Shown here in pieces: positions 44,651-51,703 of a DNA stretch of 64,000 nucleotides. The stretch spans positions 2,728,001 through 2,792,000 of the forward strand of contig NZ_JAIQDI010000001.1 in assembly GCF_020034665.1 (NCBI RefSeq). The letters are read 5' to 3'. The position numbers and the translations under genes were made by a program. The first letter of the stretch is position 1. The number at the start of each line of letters is the position of its first letter. Source of the stretch: Niabella beijingensis (GTDB taxonomy: Bacteria; Bacteroidota; Bacteroidia; Chitinophagales; Chitinophagaceae). The notes beneath the pieces were generated by a model, which did no database searches, was not told the DNA's origin, and was given only the letters and a program-made list of their open reading frames with translations.

Positions 44651-44687
44651 GTTTCCCGGGGGGCCTGCTAAAAAGGGTCCCCGGAAC
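44651..44687 (+). terminator. GC-rich hairpin after the oxidoreductase gene
   Basis: GTTTCCCGGGG (44651-44661) and CCCCGGAAC (44679-44687) form a long stem with one unpaired base per arm region. No T-run follows on the plus strand, so termination is possible but not certain. Confidence 0.45.
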
Positions 44688-44710
44688 AACAGGATCCGGT
44701 ATAAGTAGTG

Positions 44711-44718
44711 TATTTTTG
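44711..44718 (+). promoter_or_regulatory. Candidate -7 element TATTTTTG
   Basis: Exact TAnnTTTG match, 20 bases before the ATG at 44739. It supports that small gene as real. Confidence 0.5.
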
Positions 44719-44738
44719 AAGTACAATTATTGCAACAG

Positions 44739-45041
44739 ATGCTACGGTTTCTTTTTCCTGTTTTGAGCTTTTGTTGCCTGCAGGTAAAGGCACAACAGGT
44801 TACGCGATCTTATCCTGCAAAAAAAGATACTGCCGGGATATTTGGGAGTATGCAACCGGTAGCTGCCGCACAAACGGTAAAGCCTGTAGCTTATCCGGCC
44901 TTATATTATCAGCGGCTGGGATTTATGTGCCGCCAGGAATGGAAACTGGAAAAAGCAACAAAGACCTCTTTCCGGGTGCGGCTGGGAAGTGTGGAGTACA
45001 CCGACCGGATGGAGGGCAAGACCCGGCCTGTTCCCCGTTAA
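44739..45041 (+). CDS. Small exported hypothetical protein
   Basis: 100 residues. The signal peptide MLRFLFPVLSFCCLQVKAQ is followed by a short polar domain (YYQRLGFMCRQEWKLEKATK; FRVRLGSVEYTDRMEGKTR). I do not recognise a family. The block FMCRQEWKLEKATKTSFRVRLGS (in part) recurs in many small Bacteroidota proteins by memory, but no role is known. ATG at 44739 is chosen over the TTG at 44730 because it opens the signal peptide and follows a promoter element. It converges on the MocR gene, eight bases apart. Confidence 0.65.
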   Translation: MLRFLFPVLSFCCLQVKAQQVTRSYPAKKDTAGIFGSMQPVAAAQTVKPVAYPALYYQRLGFMCRQEWKLEKATKTSFRVRLGSVEYTDRMEGKTRPVPR

Positions 45042-45049
45042 CAAAGACA

Positions 45050-46540
45050 TCAGCGTTCCAGTACCTGCTCTACAGCCTGTTTCAGCTTATTCAGCACTAA
45101 TAAGGCTTCCGGAGCTGTAAAATTCCCAAAACCCAGGCGCATGGCGCTGAGCTGGTTGGTCTGGTAAAGAAGATGCCGCGGCAATTGCAGATCCATGGCT
45201 GCGCAGGCCTTGCTTACACGTAGCAGGCTGACCGCCTTATCCCATCGGGTCCATACAGCGAGCCCGCCCGGCGGCGGGAAAAACTGCAGTGCGGTTCCCA
45301 GTTGTTCCTGTAACAATCCGCAGAAATGATCTCTTCTGGCCTGATAGATCTTCTGGGTCTTTTTTAAATGCCGGTGGATCTCGCCTTCGGCGATGAGTTC
45401 ACCCAGTACCTGCTCCATGATCATGTCTCCCTGCCGGTCGATGATGGCCTGTACTTTTTGCATTTCTGCAATCAGGTTATCCGGGGCGATCAGAAATCCT
45501 GCGCGAAAGCCGGGAGCCAGTGTTTTGCCGAATGAACCCAGGTAAACCACCATGCCTTCAGTATCCGCACTGGCCAGGGGAAGGATCGGACTGCTCTGAT
45601 AATGAAAATCATATTCGTAATCGTCTTCCAGGATAATAAAACCGTAGGCCGCTGACAGCTTCAGCAGCGCTATCCTGCGCTGTGCGCTCAGCACTACTGT
45701 AGTAGGATAATGGTGATGGGGGGTCAGGTACAACAAGCGTACAGGTTGTTTTTTGCAGATGCGCTCCACTGCATCCACGATGATCCCTTCCTCATCTACC
45801 GGAACGATCTTCAGCTGCGCGCCCGACTGCTGAAAGGCCATGTTTGCACTGTAATATCCCGGTGTGCCTACCAGCACGGTATCCCCCGCGTTTATTAAGG
45901 TCCGGGCGGCCACATACATACTCATTTCCATTCCGCGTGTCACCAGGATGTTTTTCGGAGAAATATGCAGTCCGCGGGTGCTGTTTAAAAAATTAGAAAG
46001 CTGGGCTTTAAAAAAAGGGCTGCCCGGGAGTGTGTTATAGCCCAGGTGCTTCCGGTTCACTTTCCTGCGTAAGGTGGCCGTATAATAGCGCGCCAGCTGG
46101 TCGGTGGGCGAAAGGCGATAGTCCGGTTGTCCGTCTGTAAACAAATGGGAGTGCCCCTGTTCTTCCTGCACTACATCCAGAATATTGTTCCGTTCAAAAT
46201 GAAAACCGGTACTGGAGGGGTAGCCGGTGAGAGTGACCATATCCAGCTTTTTCCTTCCGGCACTCCGGCCGGAGGCCGGTTTTACAAAAGTACCTTTATT
46301 CGGAAGCGTCGTGATCCAGCCCTGGGCATCCAGTTCTTCATAGGCAGCTACCACGGTTTTCCGGTGAATGCCGAGATAAAGGCTCATGGCCCGGGTTCCG
46401 GGCAACTGCTGCCCGCCGGGTAAGAATCCCCGCTGGATGGCATTGATCACCTGGTGCACTACCTGAAGATAAACCGGAGTACTGCTGTCCCTGTCGAGAG
46501 GGATAATGGTTTTATATGGTAATTCAACCGGACTACTCAT
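45050..46540 (-). CDS. MocR/PdxR-type GntR family regulator with aminotransferase domain
   Basis: 496 residues. The N-terminal winged helix (PVYLQVVHQVINAIQRGFL, TRAMSLYLGIHRKTVVAAYEEL, about 18-70) is joined by a linker to a fold-type I aminotransferase domain. LEDDYEYDFHY and SFGKTLAPGFRAGFL carry the PLP contacts, with the Schiff-base lysine near residue 339. MocR proteins sense PLP or an amino compound and act on the divergent gene, which here is bioB, 84 bases from its ATG. Most characterised members control pyridoxal or GABA genes, so a link to biotin would be unusual. It does not act as a free aminotransferase in known members. Confidence 0.9.
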   Translation of the reverse strand: MSSPVELPYKTIIPLDRDSSTPVYLQVVHQVINAIQRGFLPGGQQLPGTRAMSLYLGIHRKTVVAAYEELDAQGWITTLPNKGTFVKPASGRSAGRKKLDMVTLTGYPSSTGFHFERNNILDVVQEEQGHSHLFTDGQPDYRLSPTDQLARYYTATLRRKVNRKHLGYNTLPGSPFFKAQLSNFLNSTRGLHISPKNILVTRGMEMSMYVAARTLINAGDTVLVGTPGYYSANMAFQQSGAQLKIVPVDEEGIIVDAVERICKKQPVRLLYLTPHHHYPTTVVLSAQRRIALLKLSAAYGFIILEDDYEYDFHYQSSPILPLASADTEGMVVYLGSFGKTLAPGFRAGFLIAPDNLIAEMQKVQAIIDRQGDMIMEQVLGELIAEGEIHRHLKKTQKIYQARRDHFCGLLQEQLGTALQFFPPPGGLAVWTRWDKAVSLLRVSKACAAMDLQLPRHLLYQTNQLSAMRLGFGNFTAPEALLVLNKLKQAVEQVLER

Positions 46541-46550
46541 TATCTAAAAA

Positions 46551-46572
46551 CCGGACTATCCCGGTCATCCGG
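46551..46572. promoter_or_regulatory. CCGG-rich direct repeats, possible MocR operator
   Basis: CCGGACTATC (46551-46560) is followed at once by CCGGTCATCC (46561-46570) and then GG. The repeats share six of ten bases at one helical turn, and CCGGA/TCCGG also form an inverted pair. They sit between the two divergent genes and touch the bioB promoter element. MocR regulators often bind direct repeats. Confidence 0.35.
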
Positions 46573-46580
46573 CAAGATAA

Positions 46581-46588
46581 TAGTTTTG
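46581..46588 (+). promoter_or_regulatory. Candidate -7 element TAGTTTTG for bioB
   Basis: Exact TAnnTTTG match, 36 bases before the bioB ATG at 46625. It overlaps the alternative TTG start at 46586, which is therefore rejected. Confidence 0.5.
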
Positions 46589-46624
46589 CTCCGGTTTTTT
46601 AATAACAGGATCTTATCCCTTGAT

Positions 46625-47632
46625 ATGGAAGCTGTAAAAACAATACGGAATGACTGGACCGCCGAAGAGGTTGCAGCAATCTATCACCGGCCGCTGATGG
46701 AGCTGGTATACCAGGCTGCTACTGTACACCGGGAATGGCACGCGGCCGACGCTGTGCAGGTGTGCACCCTGTTGTCCGTTAAAACCGGCGGCTGCCCGGA
46801 AGACTGCGCTTATTGCGGGCAGGCAGCGCGTTACCAGACCGGCATTACGGTTCAGGCCTTATTGCCGGAAGAAACAGTGGTGCAGCAGGCAAAAAAAGCC
46901 AGGGCCGCCGGCGCCACCCGCTTTTGTATGGCAGCGGCCTGGAGGAAAGTACGGGATAACAAGGATTTTGACCGGGTGCTGAACATGGTGAAGGCCGTAA
47001 GTGAACTGGGACTGGAAGTGTGCTGCACACTGGGAATGGTAACAGAAGCGCAGGCCGTCCGTTTACAGCAAGCGGGGTTGTATGCCTACAATCATAACCT
47101 GGATGTTTCAGAAAATTTTTACAGCGAGATCATCAGTACCCGCACCTACCAGGACCGGCTGGATACCCTGCACGCGGTGCGGAAGGCCGGGCTCTCGGTA
47201 TGTTGCGGCGGCATCATCGGTATGGGCGAAACAGCTGAAGACCGTATCGGTCTGCTGACCACACTGGCCACATTACCGGAGCATCCGGAATCGGTACCGG
47301 TCAATGCCCTGGCGCGGGTGGCGGGAACGCCACTGGAAGGTCAGCCTAAAGTGGACACCTGGGAGCTGGTACGCATGATCGCTACAGCCCGGATCCTGAT
47401 GCCGGCCGCAATGGTGCGGTTAAGCGCCGGCCGCGTGGAAATGACCGAGGAAGCGCAGGCGTTTTGCTTTATGGCCGGGGCCAATTCTATTTTTACGGGT
47501 GAAAGAGAAGTATTGCTGGTAACCCCCAACCCTTCTGTAAATGAGGACCTGCAACTACTGGAGCGGCTGGGCCTAAAACCATTGCAACCAAACCCGCGAG
47601 CGTTGTCAGCCGACGGAACACCATTAAATTAA
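46625..47632 (+). CDS. bioB: Biotin synthase
   Basis: 335 residues. The radical-SAM cluster motif CPEDCAYC supplies Cys57, Cys61 and Cys64. The BioB blocks AYNHNLDVSENFY, VCCGGIIGMGE and NALARVAGTPLEG follow, and VRLSAGRVEM carries the Arg that binds the second, [2Fe-2S] cluster. It inserts sulfur into dethiobiotin. The other bio genes are not in the window. The next gene, 22 bases downstream on the same strand, is a TonB receptor, and the divergent gene is a MocR regulator. Confidence 0.96.
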   Translation: MEAVKTIRNDWTAEEVAAIYHRPLMELVYQAATVHREWHAADAVQVCTLLSVKTGGCPEDCAYCGQAARYQTGITVQALLPEETVVQQAKKARAAGATRFCMAAAWRKVRDNKDFDRVLNMVKAVSELGLEVCCTLGMVTEAQAVRLQQAGLYAYNHNLDVSENFYSEIISTRTYQDRLDTLHAVRKAGLSVCCGGIIGMGETAEDRIGLLTTLATLPEHPESVPVNALARVAGTPLEGQPKVDTWELVRMIATARILMPAAMVRLSAGRVEMTEEAQAFCFMAGANSIFTGEREVLLVTPNPSVNEDLQLLERLGLKPLQPNPRALSADGTPLN

Positions 47633-47654
47633 TTTATTTCTTAAGGAAGATCGC

Positions 47655-49574
47655 ATGAAAAGAACAGCATTGATTTTATTGACGCTTACCGTGTTTATAA
47701 ACCAGAACAGCCGGGCACAGGATACATTGCTTGACCCGGTAACCGTTACCTCTTCCCTGGTGGAGAAGAGAAGCTCCGAAACAGGAAGGAATATCACCAT
47801 CATCAGCGGGGAAACGATGGCCGGTCTGCCGGTACATTCCGTTGACGAGCTGCTGAAATATATACCGGGAGTAGAAGCGCAGATGCGCGGACCACAGGGA
47901 TCGCAGACCGACATATCCATACGCGGCGGCACCTTTCAGCAGGTGCTGGTGATCCTGGACGGATTGCGGCTGAATGACCCGAATACCGGGCATTTTACGG
48001 GGTATATTCCCATCAGTCCTGCGGAGATCGACCGGATCGAAGTACTGAAAGGGGCTTCATCGGCTGTGTACGGCTCCGATGCGGTGGGGGGTGTCATCAA
48101 TATCATTACCAAGGCCTTTAATAAAAACATGCAGACCCGGAAACAGCAGGTGAGTGCACAGGTTGCAGCGGGAGAATATGGTCTGTTCAATGCAGATGCG
48201 GGGGGATTTTATCAGAATGATAAAATTAATGTGGGAGCAGGGCTCCTGACCAACAATGCCACCGGTGTTGCCCAGCGCGGGATCCGGGGCTATTTTCATA
48301 ATACGGCGGCATCAGCCGGATTAATGGTAAAACTGAATCCTTACTGGAACCTGGCATTGCGGACGGCCTATGATAACCGGGATTTTGCCGCGCAGAATTT
48401 TTATACTACTTCGGCTTCCGACACGGCATCGGAAAAAATTGCTTCCTGGTGGAACCAGGCACGGCTGCAGTATCAGAAAGGGAACACACAACTAAGTGCA
48501 GACGCTGGATATAAAGACATGGAAGATCAGTATGCCTTTAATCCTTCCGCTGTAGCCAATAGTAATAAATCGCAATTGTTTCAGGCGCTGGCTACCTGGC
48601 AACAACGTTTTTCGGAGCAGACACAGCTGGTGACCGGGTTCAATTTCCAGAACCGGGAGATCCGCTCCAACGACCGCGGCAACCATAGTTTAAACACTGC
48701 GGCCCCTTTTGTCGCGCTGATCCAGCAGGTAGGCCCGCATTTTACCCTCAATCCATCTTTAAGGATGGAGCTGTATGGTTCGCTGCCCGCTGAATGGGTA
48801 CCCCAGCTTACGGCCTCTTATAAACTGAACGACCTTCAGCTGCGCGCCAGCGGCGGAAAAACCATACGCAATGCGGACTTTACCGAACTATACAACAATT
48901 ACAATAAAACGGGTGTAACAGGCGGAAGCATCGGAAACCCTGCCCTGCAGGCAGAACGGTCCTGGACCTATGAGGCTGGGCTGGACTGGTTCTGCGGGTC
49001 GAACCTGAAGATCTCTACCAGCTTTTTCCAGCGCTTCCATACCGGGCTGATCGATTGGGTGAATACACCTTATGCCGGCATGCCCCGTAAAGAAAATCTG
49101 ATAAGGGACAGCAGCTATGCACTGGCAAAGAATGTTGCTGCAATAACCACCTCCGGGTGGGAAGCGGATGCAGCTTATACCCGGCAGTTTACAGACCGGC
49201 AGTCGCTGCGGCTGAACGGCGGTTTTGTATGGCTGTACAGCAGGAGTAGTGAGCCCAATCCTTCTTTTTATATTTTATCGCATGCCCGGTTCCTGGCCAA
49301 TGGAATGCTGACCTATACTGCAGGGCCGGTCTCCATAAGTTTTACCGGGATCTATAAAACCCGGAACCCACAGGCGAAAACCAGTATTGATGCGGTTATA
49401 ACAAAAGACTATTTCCTGCTGAACGGAAGGGCTTCCTACAGTTTCCTGAATGACCTGTTTACCGCATTTATACAGGCAGACAATCTTCTTGACCGGCAAT
49501 ACAGTGATCTGCTGGGTGCGCCCATGCCGGGACGATGGATGCAGGGCGGACTGCGTTTCCGGTTCCAGAAGTAA
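47655..49574 (+). CDS. BtuB-like TonB-dependent outer-membrane receptor
   Basis: 639 residues, the size of vitamin or siderophore receptors rather than SusC. A signal peptide ends SRAQ; a TonB-box-like DPVTVTSS follows near residue 26. The plug has ELLKYIPGVEAQMRGPQGSQTDISIRGG (in part), VLVILDGLRLND and RIEVLKGASSAVYGSDAVGGVINI; the barrel ends GGLRFRFQK. It imports a small ligand. Being 22 bases from bioB it is probably co-transcribed, so a biotin-related compound is a tempting ligand, but cobalamin or a metal chelate cannot be excluded. Confidence 0.9.
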   Translation: MKRTALILLTLTVFINQNSRAQDTLLDPVTVTSSLVEKRSSETGRNITIISGETMAGLPVHSVDELLKYIPGVEAQMRGPQGSQTDISIRGGTFQQVLVILDGLRLNDPNTGHFTGYIPISPAEIDRIEVLKGASSAVYGSDAVGGVINIITKAFNKNMQTRKQQVSAQVAAGEYGLFNADAGGFYQNDKINVGAGLLTNNATGVAQRGIRGYFHNTAASAGLMVKLNPYWNLALRTAYDNRDFAAQNFYTTSASDTASEKIASWWNQARLQYQKGNTQLSADAGYKDMEDQYAFNPSAVANSNKSQLFQALATWQQRFSEQTQLVTGFNFQNREIRSNDRGNHSLNTAAPFVALIQQVGPHFTLNPSLRMELYGSLPAEWVPQLTASYKLNDLQLRASGGKTIRNADFTELYNNYNKTGVTGGSIGNPALQAERSWTYEAGLDWFCGSNLKISTSFFQRFHTGLIDWVNTPYAGMPRKENLIRDSSYALAKNVAAITTSGWEADAAYTRQFTDRQSLRLNGGFVWLYSRSSEPNPSFYILSHARFLANGMLTYTAGPVSISFTGIYKTRNPQAKTSIDAVITKDYFLLNGRASYSFLNDLFTAFIQADNLLDRQYSDLLGAPMPGRWMQGGLRFRFQK

Positions 49575-49603
49575 GCACCTCTTATAAAACATTAGGGTTA
49601 TTG

Positions 49604-50605
49604 TCAGGTCAGAAGCTTATACCGGCTGCAGGCGTTCTGAATGGTTTCTTCCAGTGGCCGGTACTGGAAGCCGGGGAGTGCTTCCGGAAGCCGGGATCCG
49701 TCGAAAAGTGTTTCGCTGTTGGCTACCTTGGCGCTTTCCCTTGTAACCAGGGGTTTGCTGCGCGTGATCAGGGATTTCAGCCATTCCATGCGCCAGGCCA
49801 GACCGGACAGAAAAGGGGATGCGTGCCGGTGTGGTCTTTTTTTCCCAAATGCGTCGGCCATCGTATCCAGCAATTGCCGGAAGCGCCAGTTGGCATTACA
49901 AACAATAAACCGTTTTTCGGAGATGGAACTGTTCAGCAGCATTGCGGTTGCTTTTGCCACATCCTCCACATCTGCAAAGCCGTTAATGCCGGAGGTATAC
50001 CAGCCGAATTCTTTATAAACATTTTTAAAAATGGCACAGCTTCCGTCATTCCAGTTGCCGTAACCCAGGATGGTGGCGGGGTTGAGCACAACCCCTTCCA
50101 GCCCTTCCGCAAAACCGCGCCATACTTCCAGCTCGGCCCTGAACTTGCTGATGGCATAATGTGTGTTGTTCTTGCTGTCTTCCCATTTCGCGGTCTCATC
50201 TACCGTGCTGCTGTCCTTTTTGCGGCCTATGGCTGCAACAGAGCTGATGTGTATCAATCGTCTTACGCCAGCCTGCAACGCCATGTTCACTACATTGGCG
50301 GTACCTTCCACATTCACCTGGTACATATGCCGGCGTTCTTTTTTGGAAAAAGAAACAATAGCGGCACTGTGGATGACGGTATCAATACCCTGCATGGCCT
50401 CCTCCAGTGAGGTGATATCGAGGATATCGCCCTCGATCCAGTCCACCCTGTTAAGAAGTTCCTGATCAACAAATGTGGGTATTTTAGAGGCAGGCCTTTT
50501 CAGCGCTTTAACAGAGACGCCCTGCTGCACCAGTTCTTTAAGGATATAGGCGCCTAAAAAGCCGGTACCACCGGTAACCAGTATGTTTGCGGTTTGTTGT
50601 TTGAT
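49604..50605 (-). CDS. NAD-dependent epimerase/dehydratase family protein, apparently with a non-standard start codon
   Basis: About 333 residues of the extended SDR fold. The nucleotide-binding motif VTGGTGFLG is encoded at 50578-50552, upstream of the first GTG (50530). The frame continues back with codons for NIL, QQTA and K to ATC at 50605, then to a TAG near 50638 without any ATG, GTG or TTG. Downstream motifs are YQVNVEGTANVVNMAL, HISSVAAIG and YAISKFRAE (the catalytic YxxxK). A near-promoter TATTTTCG (minus strand, 50628-50621) lies just before the ATC. I therefore draw the gene from ATC, with ATA at 50584 or CTG at 50581 as alternatives. Confidence 0.75.
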   Translation of the reverse strand: MKQQTANILVTGGTGFLGAYILKELVQQGVSVKALKRPASKIPTFVDQELLNRVDWIEGDILDITSLEEAMQGIDTVIHSAAIVSFSKKERRHMYQVNVEGTANVVNMALQAGVRRLIHISSVAAIGRKKDSSTVDETAKWEDSKNNTHYAISKFRAELEVWRGFAEGLEGVVLNPATILGYGNWNDGSCAIFKNVYKEFGWYTSGINGFADVEDVAKATAMLLNSSISEKRFIVCNANWRFRQLLDTMADAFGKKRPHRHASPFLSGLAWRMEWLKSLITRSKPLVTRESAKVANSETLFDGSRLPEALPGFQYRPLEETIQNACSRYKLLT

Positions 50606-50771
50606 GTGCTGACGTTTTGGCGAAAATAGCTATTTATTTTTCAAGAATCCAATTTGCAGCTGCTTCCGGATTGCCGGCATTTTTCTTTGATTGTTCCGAT
50701 GCCGTAACGGAATGATCCTGCTGGTATGACGGTCCTTTTTTGCTGTCTTTAGTTTATGGTATTCCGGATTG

Positions 50772-50981
50772 TTATTGATCTGGTGTTATATCGATGATAT
50801 CGCCCGGCGTACAATTCAGTGCCCGGCAAATGGCTTCCAGTGTGTCAAAACGGACCCCCTTCGCCTTCCCGGTTTTTAAAATAGAAAGGTTTACAATGGT
50901 GACGCCTACTTTTTCGGACAGCTCTGTCAGCGACATTTTGCGTTTGGCGAGCATCACATCCAGGGTGATAATAATCGGCAT
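50772..50981 (-). CDS. XRE-family helix-turn-helix regulator (YozG-like)
   Basis: 69 residues forming almost only a Cro/C1 helix-turn-helix: MLAKRKMSLTELSEKVGVT, LSILKTGKAKGVRFDTL and ICRALNCTPGDIID. This tiny regulator type is usually found next to a DUF2975 membrane protein, as here (gene at 51088, 106 bases upstream on the same strand). Together they look like a membrane-associated regulatory pair; the signal is unknown. Confidence 0.88.
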   Translation of the reverse strand: MPIIITLDVMLAKRKMSLTELSEKVGVTIVNLSILKTGKAKGVRFDTLEAICRALNCTPGDIIDITPDQ

Positions 50982-51087
50982 GGTTAAATAAAGGTTGTTT
51001 ATTTAGGTGCGACATCAGATGCCGGCAGTACCGGTCTCCGGATAAAGCTGCGTTGGGGAAGGCTGTTCTTTTTCACATCTTCCTTGT

Positions 51088-51609
51088 TCAGATGATGAAA
51101 TCATTTTCCATTTTTACCGCTCCGGTATATTGCAGGATGTCAGCGATCAGGAAAATGCAAAGGATCAGAAACCACGACAGCGGTTGATCGAACAGGGCCG
51201 AGAGTAGTGCACCCTGGTAAAAATTGTGATCGGTGAGGTGTTGTGTTATCGTGTCCTGTTTGGAAATGATCGTTTCGTTCCAGTTGCTTACTGCGGCATC
51301 AATCAGCAATACCAGTACATTAAGCCAGCCGATAAGCTTGATCTTTTTATAATAGCCCATATTCCATTTTACACGGCCCGCCACATTCCTGATAATACGC
51401 AACAGCAGGTACCCCATTACAAGCAGGATCCCCGATTTGATGAACTCCAGGATATTCAAGGGTAATACCCGGTTGCGGTAATCCTGTATAGACGCAATAT
51501 TGGAGGAAAGCGAGTTGGTGATCAGCACCACGAGGTTTACAATAAAAGCGACGCAAAGAAAACCAAGCGCCATCAGGCTGCTGCCGGTAATTTTAAATTT
51601 TGGAGGCAT
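51088..51609 (-). CDS. DUF2975 family four-helix membrane protein
   Basis: 173 residues with four hydrophobic segments (about 11-31, 53-72, 89-107, 142-162). FIKSGILLVMGYLLLRIIRNV and the C-terminal SWFLILCIFLIADILQYTGAVKMENDFII (in part) match the DUF2975 pattern, which usually ends with 'L..DneLTV' or similar. Its partner is the HTH gene downstream. A promoter element at 51630-51637 precedes it. The function is unknown. Confidence 0.82.
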   Translation of the reverse strand: MPPKFKITGSSLMALGFLCVAFIVNLVVLITNSLSSNIASIQDYRNRVLPLNILEFIKSGILLVMGYLLLRIIRNVAGRVKWNMGYYKKIKLIGWLNVLVLLIDAAVSNWNETIISKQDTITQHLTDHNFYQGALLSALFDQPLSWFLILCIFLIADILQYTGAVKMENDFII

Positions 51610-51629
51610 ATCGATTTGAATTGAGGCCC

Positions 51630-51637
51630 CAAAAATA
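51630..51637 (-). promoter_or_regulatory. Candidate -7 element TATTTTTG for the DUF2975/XRE pair
   Basis: Exact TAnnTTTG on the minus strand, 20 bases before the ATG at 51609. Confidence 0.5.
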
Positions 51638-51703
51638 GCATGAATTTAAAATAAAACAAAAAATATTTATCGTTTTATTTTAAAAAATAAGTGTTTAATG
51701 TTG

